From Macrothele yani (lineage: Eukaryota; Arthropoda; Arachnida; Araneae; Macrothelidae): a stretch of DNA of 64,000 nt. Under the pieces are notes generated by a model that saw only the letters and a list, made by a program, of their open reading frames with translations, did not search any database and was not told where the DNA came from. Shown here one piece after another: positions 11,358-22,898 of the stretch (positions are counted from its first letter, which is position 1; every line of letters begins with the position of its first letter). The position numbers and the translations under genes were made by a program. The stretch spans positions 12,351,970-12,415,969 of the forward strand of contig CM077034.1 of the NCBI GenBank assembly GCA_039090855.1, in the 5' to 3' direction.

Positions 11358-11622
11358 TTAATAAATAAATACATCGCTCTTTCCACGTTTCAGAAACACA
11401 CAGCTACCGAAAAATTGTTTTTCAGCCGCCGCTGTGGAATCGAACCAACAGAACTCTCGGTATCGCGCCGAGTGCGTTAGAGAGAAGAAAAACAACTCTC
11501 GGTATCGCACTCAGCGCGATACCGAGAGTTCTGTTCGTTCGATTCCACAGCGGCGGCTGAAAAACAATTTTTCGGTTGCTGTGTGTTTCTGAAACGTGGA
11601 AAGAGCGATGTATTTATTTATT
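11358..11622. repeat. Foldback element with a tRNA-derived arm
   Basis: A long inverted repeat: the left arm from TTAATAAATAAATACATCGC through CGCTCTTTCCACGTTT and GGAATCGAACC is mirrored by the right arm ending at 11622, with a short centre near 11476-11498. On the minus strand the left arm contains a T-arm-like GGTTCGATTCC (B box) and a perfect stem CTCGG-CGCGATA-CCGAG resembling an anticodon arm. The motif CGCTCTTTCCACGTTT also occurs in the 301-bp satellite at 13321-18922. ATAAAATCTAAA occurs on both sides (11316-11327 and 11622-11633), a possible target duplication. Confidence 0.85.
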
Positions 11623-11699
11623 AATAAAATCTAAATACTAATTTCTTGTAAAAAAAGCACTTTCGATCAGTATATATATATATATATATATTATTGTTA

Positions 11700-12296
11700 T
11701 TAGTAATAACAGACACGTACGTTTATCTTGGACAGCAGATATCAAGTGAGGGTCACATTGATGAAGAAATTAATCGGCGTACAAAACTTGCCTGGAGAGC
11801 TTTTGGAAGAAACAGCATAATTTTCAAGAGCAATATGCCATTATGTCTTAAAAGAAAAGTGTTTGATCAATGCATCCTTCCAGTGCTTACGTATGGTGCA
11901 GAGACGTGGACCTTAACTAAAAGAGACATACAAAGGCTGCAGACAACTCAAAGCAGCATGGAGAGGTGCATGCTTGGTGTAACCAGGAGAGATAAGAAGA
12001 GGAACTCGTGGATCCGAAAAATGAGGAGAGTGGAAGACATCATGATCAGAGTTAAATCCCTGAAATGGCAATGGGCTGGACATACTGCCAGAAGAACAGA
12101 CCATCGATGGACAGCCGAAATTTTAGATTGGATTCCAAGGGACAGGAAAAGACCCAGAAGAAGACCACATGGGAGATGGGTGGATGAAATTCGAAAGTAT
12201 GTAGGGGTGACATGGAGGAGACTGGCACAAGACAGACCGTTGTGGAGGAAACTTGGGGAGACCTTCGTCCAGCAGTGGATTGATAATGGTTGACAA
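11700..12296 (+). mobile_element. RTE LINE 3' fragment with open 199-codon frame
   Basis: An RTE LINE 3' end: the frame runs from ITDTYVYLGQQISSEGH through LTYGAETWTLTKRDIQRLQT to the usual C-terminus RKLGETFVQQWIDNG, ending at 12293. It lacks endonuclease and RT core, so it is a 5'-truncated insertion. The 3' tail is a (GAT)n run that grades into (ATT)n, as in other copies. Confidence 0.88.
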
Positions 12297-12342
12297 TGAT
12301 GATGATGATGATATTATTGTTATTATTATTATTATTATTATT

Positions 12343-12562
12343 GCCGCCCCGGTGGCGCAGTGGTCTAAGCGATGGCCTCTGATCAATCGTCCGGACGGGG
12401 TCCGGGTTCGAATCCCGGTGAGGCATGGATGTTGTGTTTGTCTTACGGCACTGGCTCTCTCCCTTCCCTGGAACCAGTGACCCTAAATTAGGGACGGGCG
12501 ACTGCTTATAGCCCATTGAGTTGCTCACGGTGGTCGTTAAACCTCCAACCAAAAAAAAAAAA
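12343..12562 (+). mobile_element. tRNA-derived SINE, full length
   Basis: The head is a tRNA-like sequence starting GCCGCCCCGGTGGCGCAGTG, with A box TGGCGCAGTGG and B box GGTTCGAATCC. The body ends CGTTAAACCTCCAA, followed by poly(A). It sits inside the (ATT)n tail of the preceding RTE copy, and ATT repeats continue on both sides. I count at least a dozen copies of this family in the window. Confidence 0.93.
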
Positions 12563-12697
12563 TAATTATTATTATTATTAAACGGACAGCGTCAGCGCAG
12601 GCGCAGTAACTTAACTTTCGAAGTGGTATCGTGATATATACAAAACTGAGATGCAGCCCCCTATCTCAGCTTACCACGAGCCGCCACTGGTGCTATG

Positions 12698-13320
12698 GTT
12701 CCATAGCTATGACGTCGAGAAGTACCGGCGTCAGGGCGACGGACACTTATCTGTAAATTTGCTGTACGTTACTTTCAGAAATTTTTCGTGAATTCATACC
12801 GCTATTTTTTGCAGTGTAGGCAACTATTTAAGACTGCTGCTCATCATTAGTGTTGATCACAATAGAAAGAACAAGAAAGATGAGACCGAATTTTCGGATG
12901 TAATGAGCTGGTCTTTTGAATCCATGCTGACGCGAATTAAATTTATCAAAGCTATATTCAAAGTCACCAGTATAGAAAACAGTGGTATCTGACCGAAAAA
13001 AGAAGTTTCTCAATCGGGGTTTTAATACCGTACATATTGCTGTAAACAGAATCGTAATCTTACGCTCTCTGGTTGCAGACTAAGAAAATTTTGAAATTAT
13101 GTGAGGAACATTTCGCAGCGGAAACGCTCTCTACAACAAAGAGAGAATTTTTCAAAACGTACTCTTAAAAGCAGAGGTAAATACAAATATAGACCAAGGA
13201 GTATAGAATAAGGGGAAAGAGCATGTGCTCTCACCATTGAAGCCAGCTAAATTGCGTGGCCGCCATGTTACATTACCCTCAGTTGCTCATTTTTGCTTTG
13301 TAAGTTAAGGAAGATTTCAG
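12698..13320. other. No gene; fragment of the 11.6-kb foldback family
   Basis: The segment 12832-13215 is, in inverted orientation, similar to the central part of the large foldback (22690-22880) and to its right arm (27345-27470). Examples are the shared stretches around GCTTTGATAAATTTAATT and GAAAATTTTGAAATTAT. It is therefore a second, partial copy. A YY1-like GCCGCCATGTT lies near 13259. Nothing else is recognised. Confidence 0.6.
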
Positions 13321-13383
13321 TTCATCAAACAAATATCCTCGCTCTCTCCACGTTTATAAGTGAGTCACGGAAAAATTCTCATT

Positions 13384-13456
13384 GGCCGCCACCGGGAGTC
13401 GAACCCAGAGTCTTCCAGTTGCGCGCCGGATATGCTTCCGCTACACCACAGCGGTC
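13384..13456 (-). other. tRNA-like module of the 301-bp satellite (first of 18)
   Basis: Read on the minus strand: acceptor stem starting GGCCGC and closing GCGGCC, A box TGGTGTAGCGG, anticodon arm with a 5-bp stem and the 7-nt loop CGCGTAA (CGCGCAA in this copy), and T arm with B box GGTTCGACTCC. The base before the would-be anticodon is G rather than the near-invariant U33, so this is not a normal tRNA gene. It is repeated every 301 bp up to about 18590. Confidence 0.8.
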
Positions 13457-16400
13457 TCGAATTCCTCCAGACTCACACACGCTAACTGCCAAGCCAATTT
13501 GGCAGGTTGCTTCTTGGAGCCCCGCACAATTCTGGGGATTCACCAAAGATGGTAAGCAGCAACTGAAGAAATAATTAGAAGGCGAATGAATAATTAATAC
13601 AGACATTTAACGTGGACCAGGAACATCAAACAAATATCCTGGCTCTCTCCACGTTTATAAGTGAGTCACGGAAAAATTCTCATCGGCCGCCAACGGGAGT
13701 CGAACCCAGGGTCTTCCAGTTACGCGCCGGATATGCTTCCGCTACACCACAGCGGCCTCGAATTCTTCCAGACTCACACACGCTAACTGCCAAGCCAATT
13801 TGGCAGGTTGCTTCTTGGAGCCCCGCACAACGCTGGGGATTCAATAAAGATGGTAAGCAGCAACTGAACAAATAATTAGAAGGCTAATGAATAATTAATA
13901 CAGACATTTAACGTGGACCAGGAACATCAAACAAATATCCTGGCTCTCTCCACGTTTATAAGTGAGTCACGGAAAATTTCTCATCGGCTGCCACCGGGAG
14001 TCGAACCCAGGGTCTTCCAGTTACGCGCCGGATATGCTTCCGCTACACCACAGCGGCCTCGAATTCTTCCAGACTCACACACGCTAACTGCCAAGCCAAT
14101 TTGGCAGGTTGCTTCTTGGAGCCCCGCACAATGCTGGGGATTCACCAAAGATGGTAAGCAGCAACTGAAGAAATAATTAGAAGGCGAATGAATAATTAAT
14201 ACAGACATTTCACGTGGACCAGGAACATCAAACAAATATCCTGGCTCTCTCCACGCTTATAAGTGAGTCACGGAAAAATTCTCATCGGCCGCCACCGGGA
14301 GTCGAACCCAGGGTCTTCCAGTTACGCGCCGGATATGCTTCCGCTACACCACAGCGGCCTGGAATTCCTCTGGACTGTCACACGCTAACTGCCAAGCCAA
14401 TTTGGCAGGTTGCTTCTTGGAGCCCCGCACAATGCTGAGAATTCACCAAAGATGGTAAGCAGCAACTGAAGAAATAATTAGAAGGCGAATGAATAATTAA
14501 TACAGACATTTAACGTGGACCAGTAACATCAAACAAATATCCTGGCTCACTCCACGTTTATAAGTGAGTCACGGAAAAATTCTCATGGGCCGCCACCGGG
14601 AGTCGAACCCAGAGTCTTCCAGTTAGGCGCCGGATATGCTTCCGCTACACCACAGCGGCCTCGAATTCTTCCAGACTCACACACGCTAACTGCCAAGCCA
14701 ATTTGGCAGGTTGCTTCTTGGAGCCCCGCACAATGCTGGGGATTCACCAAAGATGGTAAGCAGCAACTGAAGAAATAATTAGAAGGCGAATGAATAATTA
14801 ATACAGACATTTAACGTGGACCAGTAACATCAAACAAATATCCTGGCTCACTCCACGTTTATAAGTGAGTCACGGAAAATTTCTCATCGGCTGCCACCGG
14901 GAGTCGAACCCAGGGTCTTCCAGTTACGCGCCGGATATGCTTCCGCTACACCACAGCGGCCTCGAATTCCTCCAGACTGTCACACACGCTAACTGCCAAG
15001 CCAATTTGGCAGGTTGCTTCTTGGAGCCCCGCACAATGCTGGGGATTCACCAAAGATGGTAAGCAGCAACTGAAGAAATAATTAGAAGGCGAATGAATAA
15101 TTAATACAGACATTTAACGTGAACCAGGAACATCAAACAAAGATCTTCGCTCTTTCCATGTTTATAAGTGAGTCACGGAAAAATTCTCATGGGCCGCCAC
15201 CGGGAGTCGAACACAGGGTCTTCCAGTTACGCGCCGGATATGCTTCCGCTACACCACAGCGGCCTCGAATTCCTCCAGACTCACACACGCTAACTGCCAA
15301 GCCAATTTGGCAGGTTGCTTCTTGGAGCCCCGCACAATGCTGGGGATTCACCAAAGATGGTAAGCAGCAACTGAAGAAATAATTAGAAGGCGAATGAATA
15401 ATTAATACAGACATTTAACGTGAACCAGGAACATCAAACAAAGATCTTCGCTCTTTCCATGTTTATAAGTGAGTCACGGAAAAATTCTCATGGGCCGCCA
15501 CCGGGAGTCGAACACAGGGTCTTCCAGTTACGCGCCGGATATGCTTCCGCTACACCACAGCGGCCTCGAATTCCTCCAGACTCACACACACGCTAACTGC
15601 CAAGCCAATTTGGCAGGTTGCTTCTTGGAGCCCCGCACAATGCTGGGGATTCACCAAAGATGGTAAGCAGCAACTGAAGAAATAATTAGAAGGCGAATGA
15701 ATAATTAATACAGACATTTAACGTGGACCAGGAACATCAAACAAAGATCTTCGCTCTTTCCACGTTTATAAGTGAGTCACGGAAAAATTCTCATGGGCCG
15801 CCACCGGGAGTCGAACACAGGGTCTTCCAGTTACGCGCCGGATATGCTTCCGCTACACCACAGCGGCCTCGAATTCCTCCAGACTCACACACGCTAACTG
15901 CCAAGCCAAGTTGGCAGGTTGCTTTTTGGAGCCCCGCACAATGCTGGGGATTCACCAAAGATGGTAAGCAGCAACTGAAGAAATAATTAGAAGGCGAATG
16001 AATAATTAATACAGACATTTAACGTGAACCAGGAACATCAAACAAAGATCTTCGCTCTTTCCACGTTTATAAGTGAGTCACGGAAAAATTCTCATGGGCC
16101 GCCACCGGGAGTCGAACACAGGGTCTTCCAGTTACGCGCCGGATATGCTTCCGCTACACCACAGCGGCCTCGAATTCCTCCAGACTCACACACGCTAACT
16201 GCCAAGCCAAGTTGGCAGGTTGCTTCTTGGAGCCCCGCACAATGCTGGGGATTCACCAAAGATGGTAAGCAGCAACTGAAGAAATAATTAGAAGGCGAAT
16301 GAATAATTAATACAGACATTTAACGTGGAACAGGAACATCAAACAAAGATCTTCGCTCTTTCCACGTTTATAAGTGAGTCACGGAAAAATTCTCATTGGC

Positions 16401-18785
16401 CGCCACCGGGAGTCGAACCCAGGGTCTTCCAGTTACGCGCCGGATATGCTTCCGCTACACCACAGCGGCCTCGAATTCCTCCAGACTCACACACACTAAC
16501 TGCCAAGCCAATTTGGCAGGTTGCTTCCTGGAGCCCCGCACAATGCTGGGGATTCACCAAAGATGGTAAGCAGCAACTGAACAAATAATTAGAAGGCGAA
16601 TGAATAATTAATACAGACATTTAACGTGGAACAGGAACATCAAACAAAGATCTTCGCTCTTTCCACGTTTATAAGTGAGTCACGGAAAAATTCTCATTGG
16701 CCGCCACCGGGAATCGAACCCAGGTCTTCCAGTTACGCGCCGGATATGCTTCCGCTACACCACAGCGGCCTCGAATTCCTCCAGACTCACACACACTAAC
16801 TGCCAAGCCAATTTGGCAGGTTGCTTCCTGGAGCCCCGCACAATGCTGGGGATTCACCAAAGATGGTAAGCAGCAACTGAAGAAATAATTAGAAGGCGAA
16901 TGAATAATTAATACAGACATTTAACGTGAACCAGGAACATCAAACAAAGATCTTCGCTCTTTCCACGTTTATAAGTGAGTCACGGAAAAATTCTCATGGG
17001 CCGCCACCGGGAGTCGAACACAGGGTCTTCCAGTTACGCGCCGGATATGCTTCCGCTACACCACAGCGGCCTCGAATTCCTCCAGACTCACACACGCTAA
17101 CTGCCAAGCCAAGTTGGCAGGTTGCTTTGGAGCCCCGCACAATGCTGGGGATTCACCAAAGATGGTAAGCAGCAACTGAAGAAATAATTAGAAGGCGAAT
17201 GAATAATTAATACAGACATTTAACGTGGAACCAGGAACATCAAACAAAGATCTTCGCTCTTTCCACGTTTATAAGTGAGTCACGGAAAAATTCTCATTGG
17301 CCGCCACCGGGAGTCGAACACAGGGTCTTCCAGTTACGCGCCGGATATGCTTCCGCTACACCACAGCGGCCTCGAATTCCTCCAGACTCACACACGCTAA
17401 CTGCCAAGCCAATTTGGCAGGTTGCTTTTTGGAGCCCCGCACAATGCTGGGGATTCACCAAAGATGGTAAGCAGCAACTGAAGAAATAATTAGAAGGCGA
17501 ATGAATAATTAATACAGACATTTAACGTGAACCAGGAACATCAAACAAAGATCTTCGCTCTTTCCACGTTTATAAGTGAGTCACGGAAAAATTCTCATGG
17601 GCCGCCACCGGGAGTCGAACACAGGGTCTTCCAGTTACGCGCCGGATATGCTTCCGCTACACCACAGCGGCCTCGAATTCCTCCAGACTCACACACGCTA
17701 ACTGCCAAGCCAAGTTGGCAGGTTGCTTTTTGGAGCCCCGCACAATGCTGGGGATTCACCAAAGATGGTAAGCAGCAACTGAAGAAATAATTAGAAGGCG
17801 AATGAATAATTAATACAGACATTTAACGTGAACCAGGAACATCAAACAAAGATCTTCGCTCTTTCCACGTTTATAAGTGAGTCACGGAAAAATTCTCATG
17901 GGCCGCCACCGGGAGTCGAACACAGGGTCTTCCAGTTACGCGCCGGATATGCTTCCGCTACACCACAGCGGCCTCGAATTCCTCCAGACTCACACACGCT
18001 AACTGCCAAGCCAAGTTGGCAGGTTGCTTTTTGGAGCCCCGCACAATGCTGGGGATTCACCAAAGATGGTAAGCAGCAACTGAAGAAATAATTAGAAGGC
18101 GAATGAATAATTAATACAGACATTTAACGTGAACCAGGAACATCAAACAAAGATCTTCGCTCTTTCCACGTTTATAAGTGAGTCACGGAAAAATTCTCAT
18201 GGGCCGCCACCGGGAGTCGAACACAGGGTCTTCCAGTTACGCGCCGGATATGCTTCCGCTACACCACAGCGGCCTCGAATTCCTCCAGACTCACACACGC
18301 TAACTGCCAAGCCAAGTTGGCAGGTTGCTTCTTGGAGCCCCGCACAATGCTGGGGATTCACCAAAGATGGTAAGCAGCAACTGAAGAAATAATTAGAAGG
18401 CGAATGAATAATTAATACAGACATTTAACGTGAACCAGGAACATCAAACAAAGATCTTCGCTCTTTCCACGTTTATAAGTGAGTCACGGAAAAATTCTCA
18501 TCGGCTGCCACCGGGAGTCGAACCCAGGGTCTTCCAGTTACGCGCCGGATATGCTTCCGCTACACCACAGCGGCCTCGAATTCCTCCAGACTCACACACG
18601 CTAACTGCCAAGCCAATTTGGCAGGTTGCTTCTTGGAGTCCCGCACAATGCTGGGGATTCACCAAAGATGGTAAGCAGCAACTGAAGAAATAATTAGAAG
18701 GCGAATGAACAACCAATAAAGACATTCAACGTGGACCAGGAACATCAAACAAATATCCTCACTCTCTCCACGTTTATATAAGTGA

Positions 18786-18858
18786 GGCCGCTGTGGTGTA
18801 GCGGAAGCATATCCGGCGCGTAACTGAAAGACCCTGGGTTCGACTCCCGGTGGCGGCC
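18786..18858 (+). other. Inverted terminal tRNA-like module of the satellite array
   Basis: This is the same tRNA-like sequence on the plus strand, at the right end of the array. It has the GGCCGCTGTGGTGTAGCGG start and GGTTCGACTCCCGGTGGC near the end. It forms the inverted partner of the module at 13384-13456, so the whole array could fold back. Confidence 0.85.
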
Positions 18859-18922
18859 AATGAGAATTTTTTCGTGACTCACTTATAAACGTGGAAAGAG
18901 CGAAGATCTTTGTTTGATGAAA

Positions 18923-19226
18923 CTAGTGAATGTTATCATGAGGTCATTTTACCAAAATCGGCGTGATGACCAAACATACGAAGGTTCCATTAGATATTCA
19001 TTCCCCTATAGCAGTGGATACATTCACGATAAAGAAATTATTCATAAGAAATGTTAATTCTTGTCTAAAGATCTTCATAGAGTTTTTTAGATAATGCTTC
19101 AGTAAATTTATGAACATACGTGTTACAAAATGTAAACTACGTACACACTCCAATGTTCCTTCGTTTCCTGTCATCAATCTCAACATACGTTATAACCACA
19201 AATTTTGGTGCTTCTGAATTCTATTT
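18923..19226. other. Spacer, nothing recognised
   Basis: About 300 bp of AT-rich sequence between the satellite and the large foldback, with no supported gene or repeat. Confidence 0.5.
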
Positions 19227-19724
19227 TTAGCACGTCTTTTGTAAAAAAAAAAAAAGATCGTGCTTCTGTTTTCGGTTTGTCCGTCCGTCCGCCTGTACCC
19301 ACGGTATCTCTGTAACTATTAGTCCGATTTGAAAAATTCCTTTTGCATTCGGAAGCTTGAAATATGCGAATGACGATCCTTCATTTCGTTATTTTTTTAC
19401 GATGTACAATTTTGCCGCTAGAGGGCGTAAACGCAGATGATATCGAATTCAAAATTACGTTTTAATCCACATATTTGCTTCTAAACATCCGATTGAAAAA
19501 ATTATTTTATCTTTCGATTCCATTTATGTCGAAGAGTGTTTTAGATATGGTTTCCTATTTCAAATTACGCATAGATTTTCCGCTAGGGGGCGTAAAAGTA
19601 AATTACATTTTTCACGATACCTCTTCTCCTAAAACTCCGTTCTGAAATTTTTTTTTTCCAGCGGATACATCTCCTGATGGAAAATCTTTTGCATATAATT
19701 TCGAATTTTTGGTAAAGAATACTT

Positions 19725-19743
19725 TGGCCACCAGGGGGCGTAA
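19725..19743 (+). promoter_or_regulatory. CTCF-like motif in the foldback arm (one of several)
   Basis: TGGCCACCAGGGGGCGTAA differs at only two positions from the vertebrate CTCF consensus TGGCCACCAGGGGGCGCTA, and CTCF is conserved in most arthropods. Equivalent plus-strand sites lie at about 20182 and 21984 (variant), with weaker CCGCTAGGGGGCG or CCGCCAGGGGGCG sites between them. Minus-strand sites are at 25254-25272 and about 27627-27645. The match is visible in the sequence; binding is inferred. Confidence 0.55.
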
Positions 19744-20359
19744 GTGTTAATTTTTGCTTCTGATGTATTTGCCATAAAATCTGAGCTTCTAAAATATCGA
19801 TTGAAAAAATTATTTCTTGGACTGATGCCACTCACATCGATAAACCTTTTCGGAATATTTTCTTCCTAAAATATCCCACAGTTTCTCCGCCAGGGGGCGT
19901 AGATGTATATCTTATTTTTGTCAATATCTCGACTTCTAGGAGTTCGATTTGAAAATTTCCTTCTTTGTTGGATAGTGTTTTCCGTGTGACATGTTTTTCA
20001 TATAATTTCAAAATTTTCAAGTAATTCATAGACTTTCCGCTAGGGGGCGTAAAGGTAAATTGTGTTTCTTCCTATATCTCTGCTTCTAAATCTCCGATTT
20101 GAAAAATTCGTTCTGCACCGGACACAGCTCCTGATGGGAAATCGTTTGCACATAATTTCTAATTTTTGTAAAAAAATGGTTTGGCCACCAGGGGGCGTAA
20201 ATCTTAATTTACGCTTGTGATGTTTTTGCAGCAAAATATGAGCTTCTAAATTCTCGATTGAAAAAAAACGTCGTTTGTAGACTGATACTACTCATGTCGA
20301 AAACCTTTTCTTCTTAAAATAGTGCATGGTTTCTACGCCAAAGGGCGTAGATGTACATC

Positions 20360-20595
20360 TTATTTTTTTTTTTTTTTTTTTTTTTTTAATTGGAGGTTTT
20401 ACGACCACCGTGAGCAACTCAATGGGCTATAAGCAGTCGCCCGTCCCTAATTTAGGGTCACTGGTTCCAGGGAAGGGAGAGAGCCAGTGCCGTAAGACAA
20501 ACACAACATCCATGCCCCACCGGGATTCGAACCCGGACCCCTTTCCGACGAATGATCAGAGGCCATCGCTTAGACCACTGCGCCACCGGGGCGGC
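20360..20595 (-). mobile_element. tRNA-derived SINE inserted in the foldback arm
   Basis: A complete minus-strand copy with a poly(T) start (the poly(A) tail), body, and tRNA-like head ending GGGGCGGC at 20595. A target duplication CATCTTATTTT lies at 20356-20366 and 20596-20606, proving insertion into the array. Confidence 0.93.
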
Positions 20596-20765
20596 CATCT
20601 TATTTTTGTCAATATCTCTACTTCTAGGGGTTCGATTTGAAAAATTCCTTCTTTGTTGGATAGTATTTCCAGTGTGACATGTGCTTCATATAATTTCAAA
20701 ATTTTCAAGTAATTTATAGATTTTCCTCTAGGGGGCGTAAAGGTAAATTGCGTTTCTCCCTATAT

Positions 20766-21867
20766 CATCATCATCATCATTGTCAACCATTATCAATCCA
20801 CTGCTGGACGAAGGTCTCCCCAAGTTTCCTCCACAACAGTCTGTCTTGTGCCAGTCTCCTCCATGTCACTCCCGCATATTTACGAATTTCATCCACCCAT
20901 CTCCCATGTGGTCTTTTTCTGGGTCTTTTCCTGTCCCTTGGAATCCAATCTAAAATTTCGGCTGTCCATCGACGGTCTGTCCTTCTGGCAGTATGTCCAG
21001 CCCATTGCCATTTCAGAGATTTAACTCTGATCATGATGTCTTCCACTCTTGTCATTTTTCGGATCCACGAGTTCCTCTTCTTATCTCTCCTGGTTATACC
21101 AAGCATGCACCTCTCCATGCTTCTTTGAGTTGTCTGCAGCCTTTGTATGTCTCTTTTAGTTAAGGTCCACGTCTCTGCACCATACGTAAGCACTGGAAGG
21201 ATGCATTGATCAAACACTTTTCTTTTAAGACATAATGGCATATTGCTCTTGAAAATTATGCTGTTTCTTCCAAAAGCTCTCCAGGCAAGTTTTGTACGCC
21301 GATTAATTTCTTCATCAATGTGACCCTCACTTGATATCTGCTGTCCAAGATAAACGTACGTATCTGTTGTCTCCAGTTTTTCTCCATCAATCGATAAATC
21401 TTCATTTCTTGTAAAAGCATTGAACATCACTTTTGTCTTCTGAAAGTTCATTTTTAATCCCACTTCTTTAGTCTTGTCAGCAAGTTCCTGTATCATACTG
21501 TGTAGCTCTGATGGGGTAGTTGCAAAAATGACTACGTCATCAGCAAAACGAAGGTGGGTTAGATAATCTCCATTAATCTTTATCCCTTTGTTTTCCCAGT
21601 TCAGTGATTGAAAGACATTTTCCAATGTGGCATTAAAGAGCTTCGGAGATATGGTGTCACCTTGTCTCACTCCCTTTCCAATTTTTATGTGTGTTGTATT
21701 TTCAAACAGCCGAATCTTTGCACTTGCATTTTCATAGATGTTATTAATAATATTAATGTATGCATCTTCAATACCGCAGGATTTCAGAGCCATTGTAACT
21801 GCTGATGGTTTCACCGAATCAAAGGCTTTTTCATAATCGATAAAAGCCATGCACAATGGAAGTTCAT
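20766..21867 (-). mobile_element. RTE LINE, 5'-truncated, with target duplication
   Basis: 1.1 kb of RTE inserted in the foldback arm. The 10-bp duplication CTCCCTATAT flanks it (20756-20765, 21868-21877). The 3' tail is (ATG/ATC)n on the left side, as expected for minus orientation. Confidence 0.93.
20783..21856 (-). pseudogene. RTE reverse transcriptase, C-terminal 357 codons open
   Basis: The frame is uninterrupted from MCMAFIDYEKAFDSVKPS (RT motif A region) through VRQGDTISPKLFNATLE, LRFADDVVIFATTPS (catalytic Asp pair) and AFGRNSIIFKSNMPLCLKRK to the C-terminus GETFVQQWIDNG. It is the best-preserved RT segment of this family here. The endonuclease and N-terminal RT are missing because of 5' truncation, so it is a retropseudogene although no stop or shift is present. 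Confidence 0.92.
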
Positions 21868-22898
21868 CTCCCTATATATCTGCTTTTAAATCTCCGATTT
21901 GAAAAATTCTTTCTGCACCGGATACAGCTCTTGATAGGAAATCGTTTGCACATAATTTCTAATTTTTGTAAAAAAAAATGGTATGGCCACCAGGTGGCGT
22001 AAGTCTTAATTTCCGCTTCTAATGTATTTGCAGCAAAATATGAGTTTCTAATATCTCGATTGAAATAAAAGTCGTTTGTTGACCGATACTGCTCATGTCG
22101 ACAAACCTTTTAGGAACATTTTCTTCCTGAAATAATTCATGGTTTCTACGCCAGGGGGTTAGATGTATATCTTTTTCTTTTGTCACTATCTCTACTTCTA
22201 AAAGTCTAAATTGAAAAATTCCTTCGTTGTTGGATAGTGTTTCCGATGCGAAATGTTTTTCCTATAAATTCAAAATTTTCACGTAAATTATTTAAGACTT
22301 TCAGCTAGGGCGCATAAAGGTAAATTGCGTTTTCTGCTCCTAAAACTCCGATTTGAAAAATTCTTCCTGTATCGCATACAAGACCTGATGAAAAATATTT
22401 TTCACATAATTTCTAATGTTTTGTAAAGAATGGTTTGGCCACCAGGAGTCATAAGTGTTAATTTCTGCTTCTGATGTATTTGTAGCAAAATCTGGGCTCC
22501 TGAAAACTCGACTAATTTTTTTCTTGGACCGATACCGCTCATATGGATAAACCTTTTACGAATACTTTCTGCCTAAAATAATGCATAGTTTTCCCACCAG
22601 GGGACGTAAAGTCACATCTTATTTTTGTCGATAACTCTGTTTCTAAGAGTTCGTAAGCTCAAGATTCCGTTTACACCAATATCTGAGGGATTAAAGACCC
22701 GATTGAAAAACTTCTTTCTTCCGTCTGATACTATTGTTTTCCATACCGGTTCCATTGCCTTTGAATAGCTTTGATAAATTTAATTTGAGTCAGAACGATT
22801 TCAAAAGAAGTGCTTATTACACCCAAAAATTCGGTGTCATCTTTCTCCTTATAATTCTGATTCCACTTCGTTCGTCCAGATGATAATCTACACTGGCG

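Larger units (their letters stand above)
5223..12689. mobile_element. Old non-autonomous hAT-type element filled with later insertions
   Basis: The left end reads CAGGGGCGGCTCCTG and the right end, inverted, CAGTGGCGGCTCGTG, typical hAT termini. The flanking octamers GGGCTATG (5215-5222) and GTGCTATG (12690-12697) match at 7 of 8 positions, as expected for an 8-bp hAT target duplication. No hAT transposase remains inside. Most of its 7.5 kb consists of younger insertions: a tandem miniature LTR element, a Tc1-like element, RTE fragments, a foldback and a SINE. Confidence 0.72.
13321..18922. mobile_element. 301-bp satellite with tRNA-like modules, closed by an inverted copy
   Basis: Eighteen head-to-tail monomers of about 301 bp. 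Each carries a tRNA-like module on the minus strand. At the right end (18764-18922) the first ~150 bp of the monomer recurs inverted, so the array begins TTCATCAAACAAA and ends TTTGTTTGATGAA. This is a foldback-like terminal inverted repeat. Monomers differ by scattered substitutions; the CAAAGATCTTCGCTC variant dominates from about 15120 on. Open frames of 75 to 87 codons in every monomer, on both strands, are by-products of the repeat. Confidence 0.93.
19400..22760 (+). repeat. Left arm: ~152-bp subunits in 457-bp higher-order repeats
   Basis: Three related subunits alternate. They are recognised by CCGCTAGGGGGCGTAAA (19578, 20035, 20725), GGCCACCAGGGGGCGTAA (19726, 20183, 21985 in variant form) and TACGCCAGGGGG-type blocks (19886, 20335, 22150). 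The same subunit type recurs after about 457 bp once the SINE and RTE insertions are discounted. Each has a GATTTGAAAAATTC or GATTGAAAAA box between the GC-rich blocks. Confidence 0.85.

Noticed and set aside
13384..18858. Real tRNA genes in the 301-bp array
   Set aside because: The modules keep A and B boxes and fold, but lack U33, occur in every satellite monomer and vary along the array. They are better called tRNA-like.
13321..18922. CRISPR-like array
   Set aside because: The whole 301-bp unit is repeated with no unique spacers, and the context is eukaryotic.
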